DNA from: Lachnospiraceae bacterium UBA3863
GTDB lineage: Bacteria > Bacillota > Clostridia > Lachnospirales > Lachnospiraceae
Reading direction: 5' to 3'
Assembly: GCA_002392385.1 (NCBI GenBank)
Contig: DGGX01000220.1
Span: 1 to 9,863 of the forward strand
Length of the DNA: 9,863 nucleotides
The notes under the pieces were generated by a model. It was not told where the DNA came from, ran no database searches, and saw only the letters and a program-made list of their open reading frames with translations. The position numbers and the translations under genes are program-made. This document shows positions 1 through 7,532 of the stretch, in pieces; positions within the stretch are counted from its first letter, which is position 1; the number at the start of each line of letters is the position of its first letter.

Positions 1-256
<256 letters not shown>

Positions 257-526
257 AATGTTTAACAGCATCCTCAGATGCTGCCAAGTTCGCTCCCGTT
301 CAGAACAACTCTGTCGTTCTGTCCGTGATTTTGGATCTAGGTTTTAGATCGCTTTCTGAATTCTTTTCTCTCAGGTACACCCGGCAATTCAGAACCGGAT
401 GCGTCCTGCAGGAATTTATTCAGGGTTGCATTTCTGTTAAACTGTCATATTCGATTGTGAAGGTTCTGATGAAATATGCAAGACATATTTCATTTTGTTT
501 ACGACCTGTTTCTTATCGGTCGTAAC
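257..526 (-). promoter_or_regulatory. rRNA operon leader, rich in hairpins
   Basis: This stretch lies between the proximal rRNA promoter and the mature 16S end and has no credible gene. Perfect inverted repeats, in transcript order, are: 525-518 with 506-499 (8 bp, at the very 5' end of the shorter transcript); 493-484 with 478-469 (10 bp, 5-base loop); 394-386 with 362-354 (9 bp); 350-345 with 339-334 (6 bp); 321-316 with 306-301 (6 bp); and 283-277 with 272-266 (7 bp, TGAG loop), ending about 10 bases before 16S. In rRNA operons such leaders carry antitermination and processing signals. A boxA-like TTGTTCTGAAC is at about 309-299, but it is a weak match. The short plus-strand open frame at 325-525 falls entirely in the leader and is not supported. 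Confidence 0.7.
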
Positions 527-532
527 TATGAC

Positions 533-561
533 ATTGTATCAGTAAAACTGATGTCTGTCAA
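533..561 (-). promoter_or_regulatory. rRNA operon promoter P2 (proximal)
   Basis: On the minus strand a perfect -35 TTGACA (561-556) is separated by exactly 17 bases from the -10 hexamer TACAAT (538-533), which differs from consensus at one base. Transcription should start near 526, giving a leader of about 270 bases before 16S. Upstream (565-590) is AT-rich sequence suited to an UP element, including a perfect 8-bp inverted repeat. This is a textbook SigA-type rRNA promoter, and its position directly ahead of 16S supports the call. Confidence 0.9.
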
Positions 562-572
562 GGCCGTTTTTT

Positions 573-590
573 AATTCTTTTGAAAGAATT
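573..590. repeat. perfect inverted repeat upstream of rRNA P2
   Basis: AATTCTTT (573-580), two bases, then AAAGAATT (583-590) form a perfect 8-bp inverted repeat. It lies 11 to 28 bases upstream of the P2 -35 hexamer, on the minus strand, so it occupies the UP-element zone. It may simply be A/T-rich sequence bound by the alpha subunit C-terminal domain, or it may be a site for a dimeric DNA-binding protein. The sequence alone does not decide. Confidence 0.4.
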
Positions 591-638
591 ATGTGGGCGG
601 GAAGTCTTGTTGTTCCCTCGCTCTCAGCGGCGAAATTC

Positions 639-667
639 ATAATAGCATCATGGCACGGGGAATGCAA
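639..667 (-). promoter_or_regulatory. rRNA operon promoter P1 (distal)
   Basis: On the minus strand, -35 TTGCAT (667-662) and -10 TATTAT (644-639) are separated by 17 bases. About 30 bases of A/T-rich sequence with runs of A and T (670-700) sit immediately upstream, as expected for an UP element. Start of transcription is predicted near 632, about 106 bases upstream of the P2 start. Tandem promoters are usual for rRNA operons. It is slightly weaker than P2 by match to consensus. Confidence 0.78.
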
Positions 668-742
668 GAGGAAATTTCATTTTTTTGAAACTATTTTTTC
701 CGGGCTTTTTTACGGCTCCGGGAAGGCCGCAAGGCAGGCATT

Positions 743-768
743 AAGAAAGGGCAGCCCCGCGGCTGCCC
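743..768 (-). terminator. intrinsic terminator after cvpA
   Basis: On the minus strand, GGGCAGCC (768-761), a 4-base loop and GGCTGCCC (756-749) make a perfect 8-bp, very GC-rich stem followed by TTTCTT (748-743). It begins 15 bases after the cvpA stop codon and lies before the rRNA promoters, so it closes the dnaX-to-cvpA run and insulates the rRNA operon from it. Confidence 0.88.
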
Positions 769-782
769 TCCGTGCCGGCTCA

Positions 783-1172
783 TCATACACCGGCATAACA
801 CTCCAGGAGATACTGGACTATATACAATAGAAAGAATGCTATGATCAGGCCGCCGCCCGCTCCCAGAATGTTGTCGACGATCCGGATCACCGGCAGACGG
901 GAGATCAGGTTGAGGCCGGTGACGGCCAGGTGGCAGAGGCTGAACACAATGATGACAAAAAGGAGCAGGCCCAGGCTTACCGCGATGCCGGGAAGGTTAT
1001 GCCGGGCATACTCGCCGCCCAGCTCCGTGACCAGGCGGAAGCAGAGAAATACGCCCGCCATGGTAAGCAGCAGGTTGATCTGCCGCACCAGGCCTCTTTT
1101 ATAGCCAGTCACGATCCCGCCCAGCAGGACCAGGATACCGGCCCCGAGAAGGATCCAGAAATAGTAGTTCAC
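783..1172 (-). CDS. CvpA family membrane protein
   Basis: A 129-residue, very hydrophobic protein with about four predicted membrane segments (roughly residues 4-22, 33-50, 62-83 and 103-122). It carries the two family signatures: a short basic loop after the first segment (GYKRGLVRQI, 23-32) and the LPVIRIVDNILGAGGG motif (93-108), which matches the CvpA pattern of Leu-Pro, Asp and Gly-rich residues before the last segment. CvpA was named for its need in colicin V production in E. coli; in Firmicutes its role is not settled, so function here is unassigned beyond an inner-membrane protein. The start is GTG, with GGGAGG eight or nine bases upstream. Only 27 bases separate it from the DUF5711 gene, so it is probably the last gene of the operon, followed directly by a terminator. 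Confidence 0.85.
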   Translation of the reverse strand: MNYYFWILLGAGILVLLGGIVTGYKRGLVRQINLLLTMAGVFLCFRLVTELGGEYARHNLPGIAVSLGLLLFVIIVFSLCHLAVTGLNLISRLPVIRIVDNILGAGGGLIIAFFLLYIVQYLLECYAGV

Positions 1173-1199
1173 GCTTATATCCTCCCTGTCCGCGGGATG

Positions 1200-2390
1200 T
1201 CATCGCAGCTCGATCTCATCCAGTTCCTTGCCGGTAAGGGCATAGATCGCGCGTCCGCGCAGGGGCGGATGCAGGATCAGGACAGACCTGTCGAAGGTGC
1301 CGCTGACCAGCCGGGTCCCGTCCTCGCGGAAGATCAGGCAGTTTCTCGCATTGTTGATATAGATCCGCCGGCCGGTGAGTTGGATGGCGGAATAGTTGAG
1401 CGAGAAGGGTATTCCCGCCAGCTTGTTTCCCGCGCTGTCATAGACGTCCAGCCTGTACATTTCATTGGCTGTCTTGTCCATAAAGAGCAGGCCCACGCGT
1501 CCGGGGCCGGTGAAGACGCCCTGCACCTCCTCGCTGAACATACTGTTCACGCCGAGGGTAGGCGCGTCCCCCGAGAAATCCCAGAACATAAGCCTGGCAT
1601 CGGACACAGCGATACAGGACCTGTCGTCGATGAAGCGCAGCATGGGGATGACCTCGTCCTGGTATTCGTAGCTGCTCACCAGATAGGACTTTTCGGGGTC
1701 CCCCTTCTGCAGATCATAGAAGCTCAGCACGGTACGGAGCTGGGTCCCGTCCATGAGAAGGCTGGAGATGCAGATCTTGCTGCCGTCGGGCGAGAGCACG
1801 GCTGTCAGGGGATAGCCGCTCTCCTCCACGTTCCGGACAAAATACACCTTCTCCTGCCCTTCCGCCGAGAAAATACGGATCCAGTTAGACTCCGTGCCGT
1901 CCATGATGCAGAGCACGTCTCCGTTGGAGGCGGCCGTCAGGGCGCGCACATCCATGGACGTAGTGAAGCTCCCCCGCACGCCCGTGGTATCCATGACGTA
2001 GACGTTTCTTCCATTATAATCGACAAAAGCGATGACCGAACCGGCCGTGCTGTACATGGGGCGTTCCATCTCAAAGGGCTGCTCCCAGATGGTCCTTCCC
2101 GCCGTATCCAGACAGATCGCGCCTTCCGAGGTGAATTCCACGATGGTCTCTCCCAGGTTGACCAGAGAGGCGCCGTCCGCGGTCATGTGGTCCGTGACCC
2201 TGGACATCTCCACGGAATCGTAGGTGCGGCTGCTGAAATGGGTATAAAGTCCGTATACAGCGGCGCAGAGGAGCGCCACCGCCAGAATGCGCAGCAGGGT
2301 CCTGCGTGTGCGGTGCCGCAGCATCGCGCGCGCATATTGCCGTTCTCCTTCCGTTTTTATGCTGTTGACTCTGTTCTCGGTATTGTCCAT
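1200..2390 (-). CDS. DUF5711 family membrane-anchored protein
   Basis: A protein of about 396 residues. A basic cytoplasmic N-terminus (RHRTRR just before the membrane) is followed by one hydrophobic segment at about residues 32-50 and then a long extracytoplasmic part. That part has repeating beta-strand text such as GRTIWEQPF, GRNVYVMDTTG and PDGSKICISS, which suggests a propeller-like fold. This layout fits the DUF5711 family of Clostridia, whose function is unknown; the family call is from recall of that pattern. I start it at ATG 2390 rather than GTG 2396, because GGAG (2399-2396) is then five bases upstream and would otherwise overlap the start codon. The upstream galM stop codon (2395-2393) lies inside that interval, leaving a two-base gap, so the two genes are probably translationally coupled. 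cvpA follows 27 bases on. Confidence 0.75.
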   Translation of the reverse strand: MDNTENRVNSIKTEGERQYARAMLRHRTRRTLLRILAVALLCAAVYGLYTHFSSRTYDSVEMSRVTDHMTADGASLVNLGETIVEFTSEGAICLDTAGRTIWEQPFEMERPMYSTAGSVIAFVDYNGRNVYVMDTTGVRGSFTTSMDVRALTAASNGDVLCIMDGTESNWIRIFSAEGQEKVYFVRNVEESGYPLTAVLSPDGSKICISSLLMDGTQLRTVLSFYDLQKGDPEKSYLVSSYEYQDEVIPMLRFIDDRSCIAVSDARLMFWDFSGDAPTLGVNSMFSEEVQGVFTGPGRVGLLFMDKTANEMYRLDVYDSAGNKLAGIPFSLNYSAIQLTGRRIYINNARNCLIFREDGTRLVSGTFDRSVLILHPPLRGRAIYALTGKELDEIELR

Positions 2391-2392
2391 GT

Positions 2393-3436
2393 TCACTCCG
2401 CGGAGAAACGGTAGATCGTTGTGGATCTGAGCGGTCTGTCCGGTCCGAAAAGAGAGGAGGGGAAGTTGTCATGATGAGGCGTATCGGGGAAGAACTGCGT
2501 CTCCAGGCAGAATCCTCCGCGGGAGCTGTAGGTCCGTCCGCCCTTGGCCCCTTCCACGTTCATCTTGCCGGCGGCATAGAACTGCACGCCGGGCATGTCG
2601 GTCAGGACCTCCATCTTCCTGCCGCTGGCGGGATCACAGGCCGTCGCGAAGGAGATCAGGGTGCCGTCGCCCTTCCATCCGTCGATCACGTAGTTGTGGT
2701 CATAGGCGCCGCCGGTCTTCATCAGCGCGGGATCCTGCAGGCCAAGGTCCCTGCCGATCTCCTTGGGACTGGTGAAATCAAACACGGTCCCCTCGACGCT
2801 GCGGATCTCGCCGGTGGGAATGGAACCCTCCCGGACAGGTGTATAGGCACTGCCGCGCAGGCAGAGGACCTGGCTGTCCACAAGGCCCGCGTCCTGGCCC
2901 GCCAGATTGAAATAGCTGTGATTGGTGGGGCTCAGATAGGTCGGCGCGTCGGTGTCGACGGCATAATCGATGCGAATGCTGTCCGCGTCCACCGTATAGG
3001 TGACGGAGAACTGGCGGTTCCCGGGGAATCCGGCCTCTCCGTCAGGGAAGAGGCGGCGGAAGGTCACACTGTTGTCTCCCGTCTCGGTCTCATAGAATCT
3101 CTTATAGGACATCTTGTCCGAATGAAGGTTATTGGGGCCTTCATTGACCGGCAGATGGTAGTCCCTGCCGTCTATGGTGAAGACCGCATCCGCGGTCCTG
3201 TTAGCCAGAGGCGCCACGGTGGCGCCGAAGCATCCGCCCTTCTGTTCGTAAGAACGAAGATCGTCAAAGCCCAGAACGATATCCGCCTTCCTGCCCTCTC
3301 TGTCCGGCACCAGAAGCCGTACCAGCAACGCGCCGAAATCACTGACCACAGCCGTGATCCCGCCCGCTTCGATGGTATAAAGGAATGCCTCCCTGCCGTC
3401 CGCACTGAAGCCGAAGCTCTCTCTGCTCACGCTCAT
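2393..3436 (-). CDS. galM: aldose 1-epimerase (mutarotase)
   Basis: Interconverts alpha and beta anomers of aldoses such as glucose and galactose, in the cytoplasm; it feeds the Leloir pathway. The 347-residue length is normal for the family. Expected active-site residues are visible: Asn-Arg at 79-80, His105 in NNLHS, the general acid His173 in TNHSYFNL, Asp246 in YDHNYV, and the general base Glu312 in CLETQFFPD, followed by the usual PDTPHHDNFPS end. The NNLHS form replaces the NxxHGG of classical GalM, a substitution I believe is found in part of the family. Start ATG 3436 has AAAGGAG eight bases upstream. It follows recR by 30 bases and is coupled to the DUF5711 gene. No other galactose genes are nearby, so its tie to recR looks positional rather than functional. 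Confidence 0.92.
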   Translation of the reverse strand: MSVSRESFGFSADGREAFLYTIEAGGITAVVSDFGALLVRLLVPDREGRKADIVLGFDDLRSYEQKGGCFGATVAPLANRTADAVFTIDGRDYHLPVNEGPNNLHSDKMSYKRFYETETGDNSVTFRRLFPDGEAGFPGNRQFSVTYTVDADSIRIDYAVDTDAPTYLSPTNHSYFNLAGQDAGLVDSQVLCLRGSAYTPVREGSIPTGEIRSVEGTVFDFTSPKEIGRDLGLQDPALMKTGGAYDHNYVIDGWKGDGTLISFATACDPASGRKMEVLTDMPGVQFYAAGKMNVEGAKGGRTYSSRGGFCLETQFFPDTPHHDNFPSSLFGPDRPLRSTTIYRFSAE

Positions 3437-3466
3437 ATCGTTCTCCTTTCCGGAATCCTTTCCTTC

Positions 3467-4066
3467 TTACAGCTCCACGCGCCCCTCCAGGGCCCGCAGC
3501 AGTGTCACTTCATCGATGTATTCCAGATCTCCGCCCACCGGCACGCCGCTGGCGATCCGCGTCACCTTGATGCCCGTCGGTTTGATCAGCTTGCTGATGT
3601 ACATGGCCGTCGTCTCCCCCTCCAGGCTGGAGTTGGTGGCGATGATCACCTCGTTGACCTCGCTGTCCCGGAGCCTCTCGATCAGTTCCTTGAGCCGGAT
3701 ATCGCCGGGGCCGATCCCCAGCATGGGCGAGATGGCGCCGTGCAGGACGTGGTAGACGCCCTTATACTTGCCGGTCTTCTCATAGGCGGCCAGGTCCCGC
3801 GGGTTCTCCACGACCATGATGGTCTGTCTGTCCCTGGCCGGATTGCCGCAGATCGGGCATACGTCTCCGTCCGTCAGGTTCTGACACACCTTGCAGTAGG
3901 TCACATGCTCCCTGGCCTCGATCAGCGTATTGGCCAGCCTCTTCACCCGATTCGGAGACATGTTGATGATATAAAAAGCAAGACGCTGCGCGGATTTATT
4001 ACCAATACCGGGCAGCGCCGCCAGTTCTTCGATCAGTTTGTTGATATAGCCGCTGTACAGTTCCAA
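3467..4066 (-). CDS. recR: recombination mediator protein RecR
   Basis: RecR works with RecO (and RecF) to load RecA on single-stranded DNA at gaps during recombinational repair. The 199-residue length is standard. Domains in order: an N-terminal helix-hairpin-helix ([14 protein letters not shown], about 18-31), a four-cysteine zinc finger (Cys58, Cys61, Cys70, Cys73), a Toprim domain beginning with MVVENPRDL (84-92, acidic Glu87), and the C-terminal [16 protein letters not shown] motif (174-189). The start codon is TTG at 4066; AGGA lies six bases upstream and overlaps the end of ybaB, from which it is only 11 bases away. A TTG start plus overlap of the binding site with the ybaB stop region suggests translation is tuned to that of ybaB. 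Confidence 0.98.
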   Translation of the reverse strand: MELYSGYINKLIEELAALPGIGNKSAQRLAFYIINMSPNRVKRLANTLIEAREHVTYCKVCQNLTDGDVCPICGNPARDRQTIMVVENPRDLAAYEKTGKYKGVYHVLHGAISPMLGIGPGDIRLKELIERLRDSEVNEVIIATNSSLEGETTAMYISKLIKPTGIKVTRIASGVPVGGDLEYIDEVTLLRALEGRVEL

Positions 4067-4077
4067 GGCTCTTCCTC

Positions 4078-4410
4078 TCAGAAGCCCATGCCCGGCATGC
4101 CGCCCATCAGCTGTTCCTGGGCTGCTTCCACCTGTCCGAGGGCATCATTGACCGCCGTCAGGATCATATCCTGCAGCATGTCCACATCTTCCGGATCCAC
4201 CGCATCGGGGTCGATCCTGATGCTCTTCATGAGCCTGCCGCCCGTGAAGACCACCTCCACCGCGCCGCCGCCGCTGGTAGCCGTGAAGTCCTTCTCCTCC
4301 AGCGCCTTGCGGCTCTCTTCCATCTGCCGCTGCATGCGCTGCGCCTGCTTCATGAGATTGTTCATGCCGCCGGGGATCCCGCCGCCGGGAAAACCGCCTC
4401 TTCTCGCCAT
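4078..4410 (-). CDS. YbaB/EbfC family nucleoid-associated protein
   Basis: A 110-residue small DNA-binding protein of the YbaB/EbfC family, which forms dimers and binds DNA, sometimes as a nucleoid-associated protein. It has a Gly-rich start ([11 protein letters not shown]), a helical region with coiled-coil character (about 17-43), the beta strands with [22 protein letters not shown] (50-71) and a C-terminal helix ending in a Gly/Met-rich tail. Its place between dnaX and recR is one of the most conserved gene orders in bacteria and supports the call. ATG 4410 has AAGGAAGG seven bases upstream. Confidence 0.95.
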   Translation of the reverse strand: MARRGGFPGGGIPGGMNNLMKQAQRMQRQMEESRKALEEKDFTATSGGGAVEVVFTGGRLMKSIRIDPDAVDPEDVDMLQDMILTAVNDALGQVEAAQEQLMGGMPGMGF

Positions 4411-4428
4411 AATTGACCTTCCTTTCTA

Positions 4429-4452
4429 TAAAAGACCGGGACCATGCCGGTC
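4429..4452 (-). terminator. weak terminator or attenuator between dnaX and ybaB
   Basis: On the minus strand GACCGG (4452-4447), a 7-base loop and CCGGTC (4439-4434) are followed by TTTTAT (4433-4428). The stem is only six base pairs and the T run only four, so it would be a partial terminator at best. It sits directly before the ybaB ribosome binding site in an otherwise tightly packed operon, where it could lower expression of ybaB-recR and downstream genes relative to dnaX. Confidence 0.35.
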
Positions 4453-4472
4453 TGTCGGCCGGTGCCGTCCGC

Positions 4473-6128
4473 TCATTCCACGTCTATGTCCATGCGGATC
4501 ACATCCCGCAGGTCCACATAATTGTCCGTGAATTTCTGACCCTTGTCAAGGGCTTTGTACTCGATCCGGACCCGCTTGCCGCTGCGGGCGGCCAGCCAGG
4601 CTTCCAGTCTCTTGCGGTAGCGCTCGTCGTGGAGAAAATGGTCCGCCGTCACATAATTGTTGAAGACGATGACCAGCTGTCCCTCCTCTCCGAGAGACAG
4701 GTCCGCGTTCAGCAGGGACACCCGGGTCAGGCCCGCGGGGAGCTGTCCGATATACTGCTTCCAGTTGCGGACGATATCCCTGACATCCTCCGGCACGGCC
4801 GTGGGGAGCACCGGCTTCTGTTCCTGTCTGCCCGCCTGGGCGGAAGCATCACCGGCGGGAAGGGCCGCCGCCTGTGTCTCCGCCGGCGCCACGAAGGCTA
4901 CATTGCCGGCTCTGTCGGCAAGTTTTCTCTCATCCGCCAGCAGGCGCTGCTCCAGCTCCCGGATCCGGTTGGTCAGGCTCTCCAGAAGGTCCTCGCCGGT
5001 ATCCCCCGCGCCGTCATCCATGCGGCCGTTGGCCGCCCGGATCAGGGCCATCTCCGTCAGGATCCTGCGATTCTCGCTGTAGCGGATCTGGTCGATCAGG
5101 GCCGAGAAGATACGGATCTCCCGCATGATCTCACTGAGCTCCGCCACCGCGGCGTCCTCGGTGAGCCGGTCCAGGTCGTCGCCGGAAAGGTCCATCTTGT
5201 CCCGCAGTGCGGGGGACGCCTTCAGGAGCATCATATTCCGGAGGTAAACGATATAATCCGTAATGAACTGCACCAGCTCCCGGCCCTGGGTGAGGATGTC
5301 CTCCAGGACCTGCAGGCCGCCGGCGATCTCGCCCTCGTGGAGGTGGCGGAAGAGCCGGGAGAAGACGGAGGCGTCGACGGCGCCCAGGATCTCCAGGGTC
5401 CGGTCATAGGTCAGCACATCGATGCCGTAGTTGAAGGCGCAGCACTGGTCCAGAAGGCTGAGTCCGTCACGCATGGACCCGTCGGCCGCGCCGGCGATGT
5501 AGCGCAGGGCCCGGTCCTCGATCTGCAGCTTCTCGCTCTCTGCCACCTCCCGCAGCCTGTCCCGGATCACCTCCACGGGGAGACGTCCGAAATCATAGCG
5601 CTGGCAGCGGGACAGAATGGTCACCGGGAGCTTGTTGGGCTCCGTCGTCGCCAGAATGAAGATCGCGTAGGAGGGCGGTTCCTCCAGGGTCTTGAGCAGG
5701 GCGTTGAAGGCGGCCGTGGACAGCATATGCACTTCGTCGATGATATAGACCCGGAACCTCCCCTGGGTGGGCGAGTAGGACACAGCGTCTATGATCCCGC
5801 GGATATCGTCCACACTGTTGTTGGAGGCCGCGTCCATTTCCACGACGTTCAGACTGGCGTCCGCGGCAATGGCCCGGCAGCTGGCGCACTCCCCGCAGGG
5901 ACTGCCGTCGCGGGGATTCTCGCAGTTGACCGCCCGGGCATAGATCTTGGCGATGGTCGTCTTGCCCGTGCCCCGGGTCCCGCAGAACAGGTAGCTGTGT
6001 CCGATCCTTTCCGACAGGATCTGGTTCTTGAGCGTGCGCACGATGGCATCCCGCCCCCGCACATCCTCGAAGGTCTGCGGTCTGTATTTCCTGTATAAGG
6101 CCAGATATGCCTGTCCGTTCTCTGCCAT
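4473..6128 (-). CDS. dnaX: DNA polymerase III subunits gamma/tau
   Basis: DnaX is the ATPase of the clamp loader and links the leading and lagging strand polymerases. With the ATG at 6128 the protein has 551 residues. Seen in order: Walker A in GTRGTGKTT (50-58), the zinc-binding cysteines Cys69, Cys78, Cys81 and Cys84, the Walker B/DEVH box (131-134), the sensor/SRC motif LSRCQRYDF (172-180), then a lid and collar region and a less conserved C-terminal part with an Ala/Gln-rich linker near 410-450. I prefer ATG 6128 over an upstream in-frame TTG at 6146, because GGAGAGGAG sits between the two and serves the ATG. I see no A-rich slippery site of the E. coli type, so tau is probably the only product. 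ybaB and recR follow. Confidence 0.97.
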   Translation of the reverse strand: MAENGQAYLALYRKYRPQTFEDVRGRDAIVRTLKNQILSERIGHSYLFCGTRGTGKTTIAKIYARAVNCENPRDGSPCGECASCRAIAADASLNVVEMDAASNNSVDDIRGIIDAVSYSPTQGRFRVYIIDEVHMLSTAAFNALLKTLEEPPSYAIFILATTEPNKLPVTILSRCQRYDFGRLPVEVIRDRLREVAESEKLQIEDRALRYIAGAADGSMRDGLSLLDQCCAFNYGIDVLTYDRTLEILGAVDASVFSRLFRHLHEGEIAGGLQVLEDILTQGRELVQFITDYIVYLRNMMLLKASPALRDKMDLSGDDLDRLTEDAAVAELSEIMREIRIFSALIDQIRYSENRRILTEMALIRAANGRMDDGAGDTGEDLLESLTNRIRELEQRLLADERKLADRAGNVAFVAPAETQAAALPAGDASAQAGRQEQKPVLPTAVPEDVRDIVRNWKQYIGQLPAGLTRVSLLNADLSLGEEGQLVIVFNNYVTADHFLHDERYRKRLEAWLAARSGKRVRIEYKALDKGQKFTDNYVDLRDVIRMDIDVE

Positions 6129-6176
6129 ATTCTCCTCTCCGTTCAAGGTCTCCCGCAGGAAGCAGGCCCCGTCATG

Positions 6177-7244
6177 TCAGGCATTCCCGTAACTCTGAAT
6201 GACCTGCTTCAGTCCGTCGATGACGACCGGGTCTGTTTCCTTTTTTATAAGGTCTTCCGGTCTGCCGGCTCTGGTGACATAAGACGCGTACATGGCATCC
6301 TGCCATCCATGGAGTTCTTTGAACACCAGCCGGTTATTCATCAGTGCCAGAAAAGTTCTGACGGCAGGATTGACGATGACCGCCTCGTGATAATCGATGG
6401 GCGGATGACCGAAGAAGACCCTGCCGGCCTCTTCCGTCATCGCCTGCTCCTTCTCTGTGAGCGGTTTGAAATCTTCCATATAAGAAACATTGTCCATGAC
6501 CTGTTCCATTGTGCTCATGCCGGAGAGGACCACCTCCACCCCCGGCAGGGAGGCCATGGCGCGGATAGCCCAGGAGGCATCCGACATGGCAGGATCCGCG
6601 GCGCGAAACATCTCCCGGATCTCCTGCGGGACGTCCGCCAGTCTCCCGCCCTTCACAGGCTCCATGACAATGACCTTCCGGCCGTGACGGACTATGGTCT
6701 CATAGGCCTCCCTGACGGTCAGGTCTTCCGCCTGCATATCCGCATAATTCAGAAGGATCTGCACCCACTCTATATCAGGCTGTTCATCCAGGATCCTGTC
6801 CAGAATATCCGCTGTATCATGGAAAGAGCAGCAGATCCGCCGGATCTTCCCCTCCTCCTTCAGCTTCCGGAACTCATCGAAGGCACCGATCCGGACCATA
6901 CGCTCATAATCCTTTTCCGTGAGCATATGCATCAGATAATTGTCAAAATAACCGGCGCCTGTCCTCTCCAGCTGTTCCTCGCAGAAACGCCGCACATCTT
7001 CCGTCCTGAACACATCCCATGTGGGCATCTTGGAGGCGAGAACATAGGACTCCCGCGGATACCGTTCTGTCAGCGCCTGCCGCAGGGCCGGTTCACTCTT
7101 GCCCTGGTGATAGACATAGGACGTATCAAAATACGTGAAGCCATGGGCCATATAATAATCCACCATCTGCTTCACCATTTCGATGTCGATCTCTCCGTTC
7201 TGTGCCAGCGGAAGACGCATAAAGCCAAATCCGAGTTTTTTCAT
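6177..7244 (-). CDS. aldo/keto reductase lacking the iron-sulfur cysteines
   Basis: An NADPH-type aldo/keto reductase fold of 355 residues. The catalytic tetrad is in place: Asp40 and Tyr45 (FDTSYVYHQG), Lys72 (ASKMPTW) and His106 (YLMHML). Later barrel signatures include VMEPVKGG (193-200) and VVLSGMSTMEQV (238-249). Its overall layout is that of the COG1453 group common in Clostridia, which usually ends in a ferredoxin-like domain with CxxCxxC-type ligands. Here the corresponding region (about 280-355) has no cysteine at all; the only cysteines are 88, 138 and 139. The substrate is unknown. ATG 7244 has AAAGGAGG seven or so bases upstream. A -10-like TATAAT lies 42 bases upstream. dnaX begins 48 bases after the stop with no terminator visible, so co-transcription is possible. 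Confidence 0.9.
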   Translation of the reverse strand: MKKLGFGFMRLPLAQNGEIDIEMVKQMVDYYMAHGFTYFDTSYVYHQGKSEPALRQALTERYPRESYVLASKMPTWDVFRTEDVRRFCEEQLERTGAGYFDNYLMHMLTEKDYERMVRIGAFDEFRKLKEEGKIRRICCSFHDTADILDRILDEQPDIEWVQILLNYADMQAEDLTVREAYETIVRHGRKVIVMEPVKGGRLADVPQEIREMFRAADPAMSDASWAIRAMASLPGVEVVLSGMSTMEQVMDNVSYMEDFKPLTEKEQAMTEEAGRVFFGHPPIDYHEAVIVNPAVRTFLALMNNRLVFKELHGWQDAMYASYVTRAGRPEDLIKKETDPVVIDGLKQVIQSYGNA

Positions 7245-7285
7245 GTCATCCTCCTTTACGATCTCCGTGGGAAGTCTCTCTGCCT

Positions 7286-7291
7286 ATTATA
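7286..7291 (-). promoter_or_regulatory. probable -10 element for the aldo/keto reductase
   Basis: A perfect TATAAT on the minus strand, about 42 bases ahead of the aldo/keto reductase start codon. I see no good -35 hexamer 16 to 18 bases further upstream, only GT-rich sequence, so either the promoter needs an activator or the match is chance. A 10-bp perfect palindrome, CTCTGCAGAG (7332-7341), lies roughly 40-50 bases upstream and could be an operator. Confidence 0.45.
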
Positions 7292-7364
7292 CACGATGAC
7301 TCCCGCACCACCCACGATGTATGCCCTGCACCTCTGCAGAGAAGGACATCTTTTCAGCCTTCTA

Positions 7365-7470
7365 TGACCCTGACAGTAATAGTAGATTCATTAAACACGC
7401 GGACGAAGGCCACATTGTCCCAGGTCACCCGGATCAGCTGGGAGCCCTCGTTACATTCATAAGAAACATT
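7365..7470 (-). pseudogene. possible 3' remnant of a small unknown gene
   Basis: On the minus strand a frame open for about 34 codons ends at a TGA at 7367-7365. Its product has alternating hydrophobic residues, as in beta strands (for example LIRVTWDNVAFVRVF and STITVRVIEG). There is no ATG, GTG or TTG at its head; an in-frame TAA lies just upstream. About 55 bases further upstream is a strong ribosome-binding-site-like AGGAAAGGAGG, and a second frame is open from there to a stop about 30 bases inside this tail. Together this resembles a small gene broken by a frameshift. I do not recognise a family, and the stretch is short enough to be chance. Confidence 0.25.
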
Positions 7471-7532
7471 TTAAAATATAATGGTGAAAAAATCCATTTT
7501 AGAGTTGCCCGGATATCGGGTCCTCCTTTCCT

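Noticed and set aside
325..830. two short plus-strand open frames (325-525 and 591-830)
   Set aside because: The first lies within the rRNA leader and the second covers the rRNA promoters and the cvpA terminator; neither resembles a protein family.
930..2414. 494-codon open frame on the plus strand
   Set aside because: It is antisense to cvpA and the DUF5711 gene, has no recognisable domain or convincing ribosome binding site, and its His/Asp/Gln/Gly-rich text is typical of the reverse strand of GC-rich genes.
2471..4531. 686-codon open frame on the plus strand
   Set aside because: It lies opposite galM, recR and ybaB, all of which have clear motifs; the long frame reflects GC-rich codon use with few antisense stops.
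4413..6098. 561-codon open frame on the plus strand
   Set aside because: It is antisense to dnaX, which has every expected motif; the plus-strand product has no recognisable domain.
7477..7482. TATAAT on the plus strand
   Set aside because: There is no acceptable -35 at the right distance and no plus-strand gene downstream; it lies in an A/T-rich patch where such a match is likely by chance.
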